Shown here piece after piece: positions 43,055-52,403 of a stretch of DNA of 64,000 nucleotides. The position numbers were made by a program, and so were the translations under genes. Below the pieces are notes generated by a model that made no database searches, had not been told where the DNA came from, and saw only the letters and a program-made list of their open reading frames with translations. Position 1 is the first letter of the stretch, and every line of letters begins with the position of its first letter. Source of the DNA: JAWLCA01 sp041687395 (GTDB taxonomy: Bacteria; Pseudomonadota; Alphaproteobacteria; Rhodobacterales; Rhodobacteraceae); assembly GCA_041687395.1 (NCBI GenBank), contig JAWLCA010000008.1:75804-139803 (forward strand), read 5' to 3'.

Positions 43055-44881
43055 ATGGCCCGTATTCCCCTTCTTCAGCTTTCCGGCATCCGCCTTGGCT
43101 TTGGCGGCAATCCCCTGCTCGACGGGGTCGATCTGGTGGTGCAGCCCAACGACCGTGTGGCGCTGGTCGGGCGCAACGGATCGGGCAAGTCCACGCTGAT
43201 GAAGATCATGGCCGGGCTGGTGGAGCCCGACGCGGGTACCCGGACGGTGGCGCCGGGCACGACGGTCGGCTACCTGGAGCAGGACGCCGACATGACCGGT
43301 TTCGCCACGCTGGGCGATTTCGCCGAGGCGGGCCTGCCGCCGGGCGAGGAGTATCGTGTCGAGCGCGCGGCCGAAGGGCTGCATTTCGACCCGGCGACCC
43401 CGGTGTCCGGCGCCTCGGGCGGGGAGCGGCGGCGCGCGGCCATCGCGCGGATGCTGGCGGCCGACCCCGACCTGATGCTGCTGGACGAGCCGACGAACCA
43501 TCTGGACATCACCGCGATCCGCTGGCTGGAGGACGAGCTGTCCAGCACCCGCCGCGCCTTTGTCCTGATCTCGCACGATCGCGCCTTCCTGCGGCGGCTG
43601 ACGCGCGCGACGCTGTGGATCGACCGGGGCATCGCCCGGCGGCAGGAAAAGGGGTTCGAGACTTTCGAGACCTGGCGCGACGAGGTCTGGGCCATCGAGG
43701 ACGAGGCGCGCCACAAGCTGGAACGCAAGATCAAGTCCGAGGCGCGCTGGGCGGTGGAAGGCATCAGCGCGCGGCGCAAGCGCAACCAGGGCCGGGTGCG
43801 GACGCTGGCCGACCTGCGGGCAGAGCGCGCGGCGATGATCCGTCGGCAGGGCGGGGCGGCGCTGGCGCTGGATGCGGGGTCGACATCCGGAAAGAAGGTG
43901 ATCGAGGCCAAGGGGATCTCGAAAGCCTATGGCGACCGGGTGATCCTGCGCGATTTCTCGCTACGGGTGCTGCGCGGCGACCGGGTGGCCATCGTGGGGC
44001 CGAACGGCGCGGGCAAGACCACGCTGCTGCGGCTGCTGACCGGGCAGGAGCAACCGGATTCCGGCACGGTGGAGCTGGGCACCACGCTGGACATCGCGGT
44101 CTTCGACCAGTCCCGCGCGCAGCTGGACCCCGAGGCGAGCCTGTGGGAAAGCCTGACGGGTGACCCGCTTCTGGGCATCTCGGGCCGGGCCGATCAGGTG
44201 ATGGTGCGCGGCCAGCCGCGGCACGTGGTGGGCTATCTGAAGGACTTCCTGTTCGACGAGGCGCAGGCGCGGGCCCCGGTGCGGGCACTGTCGGGGGGAG
44301 AGCGGGCGCGGCTGTTGCTGGCCAAGATCATGGCGCGAAGTTCCAACCTGCTGGTGCTGGACGAACCGACGAACGACCTGGACGTGGAGACGCTGGACCT
44401 GCTGCAGGACGCGCTGGCCGAGTATTCGGGTACCGTGCTGCTGGTCAGCCACGACCGCGATTTCATCGACCGCGTGGCGACGGTGACGCTGATCCTGCAG
44501 GGCGAGGGGCGCATCACCGCCTATGCCGGGGGCTGGTCGGACGCGCTGGCGCAGGGCGGCGATCTGACCGGGCCGGAGCCATCGCCCGCGCCGCAGGCGG
44601 CGGGGGCCAAGCCCCAGGCCGCTGCGCCGAAAGCGGCCGCGCCCGCGGGGCTGTCGTTCACCGAACGGCACCGGCTGGGCGAATTGCCCGCCCAGATCGC
44701 CCGGCTGGAGGCCGAGATCGCCAAGCTGTCCGACCTGCTGTCGGACGCCGGCCTGTATGCCCGCGAGCCGGTAAAGGCCAAGAAGGCGACCGAGATGCTG
44801 GCCGACCGGCAGGCGGCGCTGGCCGCGGCGGAAGAGGAATGGCTGGCGCTGGAGGAACGGGCCGAGGCCGCAGGCAGTTGA
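43055..44881 (+). CDS. uup: ABC-F family ATPase, Uup type
   Basis: A 608-residue protein with two ABC domains and no membrane segment. The Walker A motifs are VGRNGSGKST and VGPNGAGKTT, the signatures are SGGERRRAAIA and LSGGERARLLLA, and the Walker B motifs are LMLLDEPTNHLD and LLVLDEPTNDLD. The linker between domains is Arg/Lys-rich (KIKSEARWAVEGISARRKR). The C-terminal 80 residues form a coiled coil after an Ala/Pro stretch, as in Uup. ABC-F proteins act on ribosomes; Uup also affects DNA transposition frequency. The start is the ATG at 43055. Confidence 0.92.
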   Translation: MARIPLLQLSGIRLGFGGNPLLDGVDLVVQPNDRVALVGRNGSGKSTLMKIMAGLVEPDAGTRTVAPGTTVGYLEQDADMTGFATLGDFAEAGLPPGEEYRVERAAEGLHFDPATPVSGASGGERRRAAIARMLAADPDLMLLDEPTNHLDITAIRWLEDELSSTRRAFVLISHDRAFLRRLTRATLWIDRGIARRQEKGFETFETWRDEVWAIEDEARHKLERKIKSEARWAVEGISARRKRNQGRVRTLADLRAERAAMIRRQGGAALALDAGSTSGKKVIEAKGISKAYGDRVILRDFSLRVLRGDRVAIVGPNGAGKTTLLRLLTGQEQPDSGTVELGTTLDIAVFDQSRAQLDPEASLWESLTGDPLLGISGRADQVMVRGQPRHVVGYLKDFLFDEAQARAPVRALSGGERARLLLAKIMARSSNLLVLDEPTNDLDVETLDLLQDALAEYSGTVLLVSHDRDFIDRVATVTLILQGEGRITAYAGGWSDALAQGGDLTGPEPSPAPQAAGAKPQAAAPKAAAPAGLSFTERHRLGELPAQIARLEAEIAKLSDLLSDAGLYAREPVKAKKATEMLADRQAALAAAEEEWLALEERAEAAGS

Positions 44882-44964
44882 AGCCGCCGGTCACTGTTGG
44901 GTGAGGCGCTGGGCCAATCGCCTTGGCGCCACGTATATCCCCCTGAACATAGGGAGAGAGTGCC

Positions 44965-45633
44965 ATGCATCGCCGCGACGTCCTGCTGGGCCTGAGTGCC
45001 GCCGCCGCCAGTGCCGCGCTGCCGCTGCGCCCGGCCCGGGCGCTGGGGCTGCAGCCGTTCGACCGGGGCTGGCAGGCGCTGACCTTTCGCAGCATCCCGC
45101 CCACGCAATACGCGTTGGGCGGCGCGCGGCTGGGGATCGTGGCCGAGCAAAGCTCTTCACTGATCTATCGGTCGGTCGCGCCCGAGGCGCAGGGGACCGC
45201 TACCGCCCGGTGGGGCTGGTCGGTCAGCGAAAGCGTGCCGGGCACGGACCTGTCGCGCCGGGGCGGGGACGATCGCAACCTCTCGGTCTATTTCGTGATG
45301 ATGGACGCGGATTCGGCCGCGCGGGTTGCGCCCGACACCTCGCTCACCCGGCTGATGGCGAACCGGTCGGCGCGGATCCTGATCTATGTCTGGGGCGGCA
45401 ACCACGCGCCGGGCAGCATCATCGAAAGCCCCTATACCCGGGGCCGGGGCGTCAGCGTGATCCGCCGCGCCGCCGGAACCGGCAGCCATGCCGAGGCGGT
45501 GGACCTGCAGGCCGACCACAGGCGCGCCTTCGGCACGGGTTACGAGGCGCTTGTGGGGCTGGCGGTGAGTTCGGACAGCGACGACACCGGATCGGTGGTG
45601 CGGGCGGAATTGCGCGACCTGACGCTGGCGTGA
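44965..45633 (+). CDS. Exported DUF3047 protein (Tat-type signal)
   Basis: A 222-residue protein with an N-terminal Tat-like signal (MHRRDVLLGLSAAAASAALP, RRD followed by LL, cleavage near ARALG). The mature part has WQALTFRSIPPTQYAL and later VYFVMMDADSAARVAP and RILIYVWGGNHAPGS, which match DUF3047, a periplasmic domain of unknown function. The start follows GGGAGAG. It stands alone between the ABC-F gene and convergent xerD. Confidence 0.85.
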   Translation: MHRRDVLLGLSAAAASAALPLRPARALGLQPFDRGWQALTFRSIPPTQYALGGARLGIVAEQSSSLIYRSVAPEAQGTATARWGWSVSESVPGTDLSRRGGDDRNLSVYFVMMDADSAARVAPDTSLTRLMANRSARILIYVWGGNHAPGSIIESPYTRGRGVSVIRRAAGTGSHAEAVDLQADHRRAFGTGYEALVGLAVSSDSDDTGSVVRAELRDLTLA

Positions 45634-45639
45634 GGCCCG

Positions 45640-46563
45640 TCAGCGGCCCCTGGCCAGCGGGTGGTGGGTTTCCACCAGATCGCGCAGCCGGTCGTCGAGG
45701 ACGTGGGTGTAGATCTCGGTCGTGGCCAGATCGGCGTGGCCCAAGAGCGTCTGGATCACCCGCAGGTCGGCCCCGCCCGCGAGCAGGTGGGTGGCGAAGG
45801 CGTGGCGCAGGGTGTGCGGGCTGACCTTTGTCGGGTCGATCCCTGCGGCCACGGCCAGTTCCTTGACCAGCCCGTGAAAGCGGTGGCGCGTCAGGTGCCC
45901 GGCCCGGCCGCGTGCCGGAAAGAGGTGCTTGCAGGCGGGTTTGCCGGTTGCGCGGGCCCCGTCTTCCTCGGCATCCCGATGGGCCAGCCAGGTGGCGAGC
46001 GCGGCGCGGGCGGGGCCGGACAGGGGCACCAGCCGTTCCTTGTCGCCCTTGCCGCGCACCAGGATCATCCGCGGATCGCCCCGCGCCGCCGCCAGCGGCA
46101 GGCCGACCAGTTCGCTGACCCGCAGCCCGGTGGCGTAGAGCAGTTCCATCAGGCAGGTCATGCGCAGCCGGTCGGCCTCGGTGCGGCCCATTTCGCGGGC
46201 GGCGGTCAGCAGGCGCTCCACCTCGTCGATGCTGAGCGTTCCGGGCAACCGCTTGTGCCGGCCGGGGCCCCGGATCTGGATCGCGGGATCGTCCGCCCGC
46301 CAGCCCTCGGCATGGGCGAAGCGGTAAAGCTGCCGGATGGCGGATAGGCGCCGGGCGCGGGTGGCGGTGGCCAGCCCCTCGGCGTCGCAGGCGATCAGGT
46401 AGGATTCGACCTGTTCGCGACTGGCGGTTTCCAATGCCGCGCCGCGCCTGGCCAGCCAGTCGCGAAAGTCGATCAGGTCGCGGCCATAGGCGAGAAGCGT
46501 GTTGCGCGCCGCCCCCCGTTCGGCGGCTTGCGCGTCCAGAAACGCCGAGATCCAGTCCGCCAT
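45640..46563 (-). CDS. xerD: Tyrosine recombinase XerD
   Basis: A 307-residue site-specific recombinase. The N-terminal SAM-like domain includes FLDAQAAERGAARNTLLAYG; the catalytic residues are Arg in LLYATGLRVSEL, Lys in RGKGDKERLVPL, His-x-x-Arg in SPHTLRHAFATHLL, His in LLGHADLATTEIYTHV, and the nucleophile Tyr in the same motif. The length and motifs match housekeeping XerD, which resolves chromosome dimers at dif with XerC, rather than a phage or island integrase. It is four bases after the exported 513-aa protein gene. Confidence 0.93.
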   Translation of the reverse strand: MADWISAFLDAQAAERGAARNTLLAYGRDLIDFRDWLARRGAALETASREQVESYLIACDAEGLATATRARRLSAIRQLYRFAHAEGWRADDPAIQIRGPGRHKRLPGTLSIDEVERLLTAAREMGRTEADRLRMTCLMELLYATGLRVSELVGLPLAAARGDPRMILVRGKGDKERLVPLSGPARAALATWLAHRDAEEDGARATGKPACKHLFPARGRAGHLTRHRFHGLVKELAVAAGIDPTKVSPHTLRHAFATHLLAGGADLRVIQTLLGHADLATTEIYTHVLDDRLRDLVETHHPLARGR

Positions 46564-46566
46564 CGC

Positions 46567-48108
46567 CTAGCCCCGCCGGTCGAGCAGCAGGATCTGCAGT
46601 GCGGCGCGGCGGGCAACATCCTCGAACCCGACCATCCGCAGGGTGGCCAGACCACTTTCCAGTGCGGCCAGATCGCCCAGCACGCCCTGGCGGATCTGAT
46701 CGGCGGCGGTCAGGATCGCCTCGCCCAGCCGATGATCGGTCACCAGCGCCTCGGTGCCCTCGGGCAGGGTGGTGGCGGCAAAGGCCGCGACCAGCGCGGA
46801 CGCAGTGCCGCCGGGCGGGGCGATCCCCTCCACATCGCCGCGGGCGAGGGCGCTGAGCATCGCCTCCTCGGCGTTTGCCGGCTCATGCGCGATGGCGACC
46901 GATTCGTAGTCGGACGACAACAGGCCCAGCCGGAAGGCCACGGCCGCAGCCTCAGCCGGCAGGTCGAGCGCGGCAAGGGTCGGCCCGTGCAACGCGGCCA
47001 GCACGATCTCCAGCTCGGCCCCGGCCATCACGCGCCAGGCCCGCAGCGTGGCGGCGGCGATGGCGGCGCGGTCCCCATCCGCAAGTGCCGATTCCAGCCG
47101 CTGCATCGCCTGCACCCGGTCCCAGACCCCGCCCGAGGCCGAGGGCGCGCCCTCGCTGTAGAGCCCCAGCAGCCGGTTCGGCGGCAGCGCCCCCATCCGC
47201 GCCAGCCGCTCTGCCGCTTCCAGCTGCGCCTTCCAGCCGGTGTTGGAGCGCAGGTCGCCATGGGCAAAGGCCACCGGCAGGGAGGCGGTGGGAATCGGCT
47301 CTCCGATCGCCTCGAACATGCGCCAGATCAGGGGCGTGGGGCGCGCGGGCTGGGGCAGGGGCGGCTCGCCCTCTGACAGTTCAGGGTCGAGGAAGCGGGT
47401 CATGAGGTCCGCCTCTTCCTCGGTGACGTATCCCAGCGCCTCGCCGGTGCGGAGTGACAGGGCGGCGGCGTTCCAGTCGCCCCCGCGCGCAAGGCAGAAG
47501 ACGCGGGCGGGGAAGGTGGGCGCGATTTGCGGCTGGGCCCGCATGGTTTCGCAGGCGCGGTCCTCTTCTCCCAGAAGAAGCGACACATCGAAGATGCGGC
47601 GGAACAGTTCCGGCGCGGTGGGGCCGGCCTGTTCCAGAAGCGCCATCGCGGGCTCGATCGCGCCCAGATCCAGCAGCTTGTCGATCCGGGCCAGGAACAT
47701 CCGGCCGCGCCCCTCGGCGTCGAAGGGCGGGTCAAGCTCCGCCTGCAGCAGGGTGTAGAGCAGATCCTGGATCGCGGGCAGGGTATCGACCCGTTCGGCG
47801 CGGATCATCCGCGCCAGATCCTCCACCGGGGTGCGGCCCCAGAGATCGCGCGGCAGCCCGGTGACCGAGATCGGCAGCAGCCCCGCCGCGTCCCAGGTGG
47901 GGCCGTCGATCGGGGTGGTGGTGATCACCTCGGGCAGAATGTCGGGCGCGGGTGTGGTCTGCGGCGTCGCGTCGGGCGCGGGCATGGCGACGGGCGTCGC
48001 CACGCTGTCCGACAGCCAATCGATGGCCGACAGCGGGTCCTGCGCCGCCGCCGGACCTGCCATCAGCGCCGCCAGCAGCGCCAGCGCCGGCCGCGCGTCA
48101 GTCCGCAT
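46567..48108 (-). CDS. Exported hypothetical protein (513 aa)
   Basis: A protein with a cleavable signal peptide (ALALLAALMAGPAAAQD) and a Pro/Thr-rich stretch at about residues 40-70. The remaining 440 residues are alpha-helical and Ala/Leu/Glu-rich, in helical-pair patterns such as GAIEPAMALLEQAGPTAPEL and GDWNAAALSLRTGEALGY, as in TPR-like repeat proteins. It is likely periplasmic or secreted. I do not know its function. The start overlaps the 44-aa membrane peptide gene by 11 bases, and xerD follows directly. I believe this order (peptide, exported protein, xerD) recurs in Rhodobacterales beside aroK, but cannot check. Confidence 0.75.
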   Translation of the reverse strand: MRTDARPALALLAALMAGPAAAQDPLSAIDWLSDSVATPVAMPAPDATPQTTPAPDILPEVITTTPIDGPTWDAAGLLPISVTGLPRDLWGRTPVEDLARMIRAERVDTLPAIQDLLYTLLQAELDPPFDAEGRGRMFLARIDKLLDLGAIEPAMALLEQAGPTAPELFRRIFDVSLLLGEEDRACETMRAQPQIAPTFPARVFCLARGGDWNAAALSLRTGEALGYVTEEEADLMTRFLDPELSEGEPPLPQPARPTPLIWRMFEAIGEPIPTASLPVAFAHGDLRSNTGWKAQLEAAERLARMGALPPNRLLGLYSEGAPSASGGVWDRVQAMQRLESALADGDRAAIAAATLRAWRVMAGAELEIVLAALHGPTLAALDLPAEAAAVAFRLGLLSSDYESVAIAHEPANAEEAMLSALARGDVEGIAPPGGTASALVAAFAATTLPEGTEALVTDHRLGEAILTAADQIRQGVLGDLAALESGLATLRMVGFEDVARRAALQILLLDRRG

Positions 48109-48232
48109 CCAGCGTCACCGGGGCACTGATAAGCGATTGCTGCGGGCTGAGGTCGCCCAGATAGGCGTAGCCGACGAAGCCCAGGGCCCCGACCACCACC
48201 AGAAACAGAACAATTCGTAGGATCCACCGCAT
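48098..48232 (-). CDS. Small membrane protein (44 aa)
   Basis: A 44-residue peptide with a basic start (MRWILR), one membrane helix (IVLFLVVVGALGFVGYAYLG) and a short polar tail (LSPQQSLISAPVTLDAD). The TGA stop lies within the next gene's start (11-base overlap), so the two are translationally coupled. The positive-inside start suggests a single-pass protein with the C-terminus in the periplasm. It may work with the exported 513-aa protein. Function unknown. Confidence 0.7.
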   Translation of the reverse strand: MRWILRIVLFLVVVGALGFVGYAYLGDLSPQQSLISAPVTLDAD

Positions 48233-48424
48233 CTCGCCTGCCTTCCTGCGCTGCCCGGCGCCCGCACGCCGCCCCCTTGCAAGGGGTCTGTCGCCACGGG
48301 CGCTGGTTGAATTGCGCAGAGTATATATGGCAATCCCGGCAAGATCACGTCATTCAGGATCAAACCTGACGCGTGGGGCGGGCAATCGCCTGCGGCGCGC
48401 GGGTGTGGGCGGCAAAGGGGCGGA

Positions 48425-48970
48425 ATGGGCTGGCGGCTGAGGAAAACCGTCGTTCTGATCGGGATGATGGGTGCGGGCAAGACGGCTGTCGGCACTGCGC
48501 TGGCGCGCAATCTGGGCGTTCGCTTCATCGATTCGGACGACGAAATCGTCAAGGCCGCCAACATGAGCATCGCCGAGATCTTCGAACGCGACGGCGAGGC
48601 ATTCTTTCGCGAGAAGGAAAGCCAGGTTCTGGGGCGTCTGCTGCGGGGGCGGCCGGCGATTCTGTCGACCGGGGGCGGGGCGTTCCTGTCGGACCGCAAC
48701 CGCCGCATGATCGCGGACAAAGGGGTATCGGTCTGGCTGAAGGCGGATCTGGATTTGCTGTGGCAGCGGGTGCGGCACAAGACCACGCGGCCGCTGTTGC
48801 GCACTGCCGATCCGCGCGCGACGCTGGCGGCGCTGCTGGAGGCGCGGGCGCCGGTCTATGCGCTGGCCGATCTGACGGTGCAGTCCCGCGCAGAGTATTC
48901 GATCGAGGCGATGGCCGAGCAGGTGCTGCGCGCACTGCAGACCCGGCGCGACGTGCTGGAAAGGAAATGA
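48425..48970 (+). CDS. aroK: Shikimate kinase
   Basis: A 181-residue kinase that phosphorylates shikimate with ATP (fifth step of aromatic synthesis). Walker A is GMMGAGKTAVG, shikimate-binding residues are in FIDSDDEI and STGGGAFL, and the lid contains TTRPLLR. The start is the ATG at 48425. It overlaps aroB at ATGA. Confidence 0.96.
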   Translation: MGWRLRKTVVLIGMMGAGKTAVGTALARNLGVRFIDSDDEIVKAANMSIAEIFERDGEAFFREKESQVLGRLLRGRPAILSTGGGAFLSDRNRRMIADKGVSVWLKADLDLLWQRVRHKTTRPLLRTADPRATLAALLEARAPVYALADLTVQSRAEYSIEAMAEQVLRALQTRRDVLERK

Positions 48971-50082
48971 CCGTGACGGATGTGGTTCAGGTGGCGCTGG
49001 GCGCGCGCGCCTACGAGGTGCGGATCGGGGCGGGGCTGATCGAGGATGCGGGCCGCCAGATCGCGCCGCTGCTGCGCCGGCCGCGGGTCGCCATCGTGAC
49101 CGATGCGAACGTGGCGCCGCTGCATCTGGACCGGCTGGGCGCAGCGATGCGCGCCGAGGGCATCGCGTCCGAGGCGCTGGTGCTGCCGGCGGGCGAGGCG
49201 ACCAAGGGCTGGGAGCAGTTCACCCGCACCGTCGAATGGCTGCTGTCGGCGCAGGTCGAACGGCGCGACGTGGTGGTGGCGCTGGGCGGCGGGGTGGTGG
49301 GCGATCTGGTGGGGTTCGCCGCCGCGGTGCTGCGCCGGGGCGTGCGGTTCGTGCAGATCCCCACGACGCTCCTGGCGCAGGTGGACAGTTCCGTAGGCGG
49401 CAAGACCGGGATCAACACCCGCCACGGCAAGAACCTGGTCGGCGCCTTTCACCAGCCCAGCCTAGTGCTGTGCGACATCGGTGTGCTGGCAACCCTGCCC
49501 GCCCGCGACTTTCTGGCGGGCTATGGCGAGGTGGTGAAATACGGCCTGCTGGGCGATGCCGAGTTCTTTGCCTGGCTGGAGGAGAACGGCCCGGCGCTGT
49601 CCCGCGATCCCGCGCTGTGCCAGCGCGCGGTGCGCCGGTCGGTCGAGATGAAGGCGGAGATCGTAGCGCGCGACGAGACCGAAGAGGGCGACCGGGCGCT
49701 CTTGAACCTGGGCCACACGTTCTGCCACGCGCTGGAGGCGGCGACGGGCTATTCCGACCGGCTGCTGCATGGCGAGGGCGTGGCGGTGGGCTGCGCGCTG
49801 GCCTTTGAGTTGTCGCAGCGGCTGGGGCTGTGCAGCCAAGAAGCGCCTAGCCGGGTGCGGGCGCATCTGCGGGCGATGGGGATGACGGTCGATCTGGCCG
49901 ACATTCCGGGCGATCTGCCCGATGCCGACGCGCTGCTGGCGCTGATGGCGCAGGACAAGAAGGTGATCGACGGCCGGCTGCGCTTCATCCTCGCGCGCGG
50001 AATCGGCGACGCCTTCGTGGCCGAGGATGTCGATCCCGGCGCGGTGCGGGCACTGTTGCAGGACGCGCTGGCCGGGCGCTAG
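48967..50082 (+). CDS. aroB: 3-dehydroquinate synthase
   Basis: A 371-residue NAD- and zinc-dependent enzyme that cyclises DAHP to 3-dehydroquinate. VALGGGVVGDLVGFAAAVL, QIPTTLLAQVDSSVGGKTGI and LNLGHTFCHALEAATGY carry the nucleotide and zinc-binding residues (including His in GHTF and HGEGVAVG). The start overlaps aroK by four bases; the stop overlaps the convergent M50 gene by four bases. Confidence 0.96.
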   Translation: MTVTDVVQVALGARAYEVRIGAGLIEDAGRQIAPLLRRPRVAIVTDANVAPLHLDRLGAAMRAEGIASEALVLPAGEATKGWEQFTRTVEWLLSAQVERRDVVVALGGGVVGDLVGFAAAVLRRGVRFVQIPTTLLAQVDSSVGGKTGINTRHGKNLVGAFHQPSLVLCDIGVLATLPARDFLAGYGEVVKYGLLGDAEFFAWLEENGPALSRDPALCQRAVRRSVEMKAEIVARDETEEGDRALLNLGHTFCHALEAATGYSDRLLHGEGVAVGCALAFELSQRLGLCSQEAPSRVRAHLRAMGMTVDLADIPGDLPDADALLALMAQDKKVIDGRLRFILARGIGDAFVAEDVDPGAVRALLQDALAGR

Positions 50083-51155
50083 CGGGCGCGGCGCAGCGCC
50101 ATCAGTTCGCCCACGTTTTCGGCCGTGATGTAGCCGATCAGGTGGCCCGTGCGGTCGGTGACGCCGACGGCGGGGGCCTGATCCTTCTGCATCGCGTCCA
50201 GCGCGCGCTCCAGCGGTGCGGTCAGCACGACCTGCGGAATGTCGCGGTGGATCAGGGGCGCGATGGGGCCGGTGCGGTTATCCTCGGCCATGGCGCGGAA
50301 CAGGGCGCCACGGGTCAGGAAACCGATCAGCCGGCCGTGAGGGTCGATCACGGGAAATTCGTGCTGGGTGGTGCGGATCAGGGCAGCGGCCGCGGTGGCG
50401 AGCGTCGCGTCTTCGTCCAGCGCCTCGTAGGCGGTGATCATGGCGTCGCGGGCCATCAGGCTGCGGGCCACGTCGCGCAGCGCCACGTCGGCGCTTTCGG
50501 CGCTGGCGGCGATGAAGACGAAGACCCCGATCAGCATCAGGAGCGGGTTGCCCGAGGTGAGGCCGAGAAACCCGAACAGAAACGCCATCACCTGCCCGGC
50601 CCGCGCCGCCACCCGCGTCGCCGCGACCCGGCCCATCCGCATCGACAGAAGCGCCCGGAACACCCGGCCGCCGTCCATCGGGAAGGCGGGGATCATGTTG
50701 AACACCACAAGGAACAGGTTCACCACCGCCAGCCGGCCCAGGAAGCCCTGGCCCGGATCCTCGATCGCGGCCAGCCGCTCCATGTTCGTCTCGGCGCCGA
50801 AAACAAGCACGAGGACCGCCCAGATCACGATGTTCACGGCGGGGCCGGCCAGCGCCACCGCAATCTCCTGCTTCGGGTCGTCGGGCATCCGTTCCAGCCG
50901 CGCCATGCCGCCGATGGGCAGAAGCGTGATGTCGGGCGTGGCGATGCCGTAGCGGCGCGCCATCAGCGCGTGGCCGTATTCATGGGCCACGACGCAGGCG
51001 AAGAGGGCTGCGATGAACAGCAGGTTCTCGACCGCCGCGGCCCAGCCGCCCGCCGTCCAGGCCACCGCCCCGATCCAGAGCAGCAGCAGGAAGAAGGTCG
51101 CGTGGACCCTGAGTTCAGAGCCGAAGAGCCGGCCGATGGGGAAGGACCAGCTCAT
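50079..51155 (-). CDS. Site-2 protease family (M50) with CBS domains
   Basis: A 358-residue inner-membrane metalloprotease. The zinc motif is VVAHEYGHALMARR, the third ligand is in FNMIPAFPMDGGRVFR, and about six membrane helices lie in residues 1-225. The C-terminal 130 residues form a CBS pair (MARDAMITAYEALDEDATLA; IPQVVLTAPLERALDAM). Family members cleave transmembrane substrates such as anti-sigma factors, and the CBS pair probably binds an adenine nucleotide. It is ten bases downstream of ssb. Confidence 0.88.
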   Translation of the reverse strand: MSWSFPIGRLFGSELRVHATFFLLLLWIGAVAWTAGGWAAAVENLLFIAALFACVVAHEYGHALMARRYGIATPDITLLPIGGMARLERMPDDPKQEIAVALAGPAVNIVIWAVLVLVFGAETNMERLAAIEDPGQGFLGRLAVVNLFLVVFNMIPAFPMDGGRVFRALLSMRMGRVAATRVAARAGQVMAFLFGFLGLTSGNPLLMLIGVFVFIAASAESADVALRDVARSLMARDAMITAYEALDEDATLATAAAALIRTTQHEFPVIDPHGRLIGFLTRGALFRAMAEDNRTGPIAPLIHRDIPQVVLTAPLERALDAMQKDQAPAVGVTDRTGHLIGYITAENVGELMALRRAR

Positions 51156-51165
51156 CGCGCGTCAC

Positions 51166-51672
51166 CTAGAAGGGGATTTCATCATCCAGATCGGTGCGAC
51201 GGCCGGCACCGCCGCCGCCACCACCGCTGCTGCCGCCGCCGTAGCCGCCACCGTAATCACCGCCCGACGGGGGGCCGCTGTCGTAGCCGCCACCCCCGCC
51301 GCCACCCCCGCCGCCGCCGTCGCGGCTGTCGAGCAGGGTCAGTTCGCCGCGATAGGGGCGCAGCACCACCTCGGTCGCGTAGCGGTCGGCGCCGGACTGG
51401 TCCTGCCATTTGCGGGTTTCAAGCTGGCCCTCGATATAGACCTTCGATCCCTTCTTCAGATACTGCTCGGCGATGCGGACCAGCGGTTCCGAGAAGATCG
51501 CGACGGAATGCCACTCGGTCTTTTCCTTGCGCTCGCCCGACTGCTTGTCGCGCCAGGTTTCCGATGTTGCGATCCGCAGGTTGCAGACCTTGCCCCCGTT
51601 GGGGAAGCTGCGCACCTCGGGGTCGCGCCCCAGGTTGCCGATGATGATCACCTTGTTGACCGAACCTGCCAT
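51166..51672 (-). CDS. ssb: Single-stranded DNA-binding protein
   Basis: A 168-residue SSB. The OB fold runs over residues 1-112 (SVNKVIIIGNLGRDPEVRS, TEWHSVAIFSEPLV, KKGSKVYIEGQLETRKW). The linker is almost pure glycine with a run of eleven Gly, and the acidic tip is DLDDEIPF, the site that docks partner proteins. The start at 51672 gives the family N-terminus. Confidence 0.97.
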   Translation of the reverse strand: MAGSVNKVIIIGNLGRDPEVRSFPNGGKVCNLRIATSETWRDKQSGERKEKTEWHSVAIFSEPLVRIAEQYLKKGSKVYIEGQLETRKWQDQSGADRYATEVVLRPYRGELTLLDSRDGGGGGGGGGGGYDSGPPSGGDYGGGYGGGSSGGGGGGAGRRTDLDDEIPF

Positions 51673-51807
51673 GCCGTGCCTCCGCCAGAATCCTTGCCCC
51701 GGTTACATCATTCCCGGCCGGCGTTGGAAAGCCCCGATGCCGCTTTGTCTGGATTTGCGCGCCCAGATCCCTATAGTGTCGCCCCGAGGGACAGACGTGG
51801 GTGCAGC

Positions 51808-52398
51808 ATGAGACCGGTGGGGATGGTGGCCGTGGCGGGGCTGTGTGCGCTGATCGCGGCGCCGGTGATGGCCGAGGGACTGTTTTCGGGCAAGAGCAAT
51901 TCCCGCCAGGCGATGTTCAAGGCGCAGACCCGGCTGATGGATAGCCGTCTGTCCACACAATACAGCCATTCGGTGCGCCTGCAGCCGCCGTCGAAGACGG
52001 TGCAGACTGCGATCCCCGGTTATGCCGGAAATTACCGTGGGGAGTATCTGGAGGTGGCCCGTGCGGCGGCGCGCAGCCACGGGGTGCCCGAGGATCTGTT
52101 CCTGCGGCTGGTGCAGCAGGAATCGGGCTGGAACCCGCGGGCGGTGTCGCACAAGGGGGCGACGGGGCTGGCGCAGCTGATGCCCGCGACGGCGCGGCGG
52201 CTGGGGGTGGATATCGACGACCCGCGGCAGAACCTCGATGGCGGCGCGCGCTACCTGCGGATGATGCATGATCGTTACGGCGACTGGCGGCTGGCGCTGG
52301 CGGCGTACAATGCCGGGCCGGGGGCGGTGGACCAGCATGGGGGCATCCCGCCCTATCGCGAGACCCAGACCTATGTGGTGGCGATCCTAGGGAATTGA
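51808..52398 (+). CDS. Lytic transglycosylase (SLT domain)
   Basis: A 196-residue exported enzyme. The signal peptide is about 22 residues (VAVAGLCALIAAPVMA), a spacer follows, and residues 85-196 are an SLT domain with the catalytic Glu in LVQQESGWNPRAVS, followed by KGATGLAQLMPATARRLGV and ALAAYNAGPGAVDQHGG. It would cleave the glycan strand of peptidoglycan. The start at 51808 leaves the signal peptide at the N-terminus. A 75-bp repeat copy lies just after its stop. Confidence 0.9.
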   Translation: MRPVGMVAVAGLCALIAAPVMAEGLFSGKSNSRQAMFKAQTRLMDSRLSTQYSHSVRLQPPSKTVQTAIPGYAGNYRGEYLEVARAAARSHGVPEDLFLRLVQQESGWNPRAVSHKGATGLAQLMPATARRLGVDIDDPRQNLDGGARYLRMMHDRYGDWRLALAAYNAGPGAVDQHGGIPPYRETQTYVVAILGN

Positions 52399-52403
52399 GG
52401 TGG

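Noticed and set aside
45640..46563. Tyrosine recombinase as marker of a mobile island
   Set aside because: Length, motifs and housekeeping context fit XerD, and no att repeats or cargo are present.
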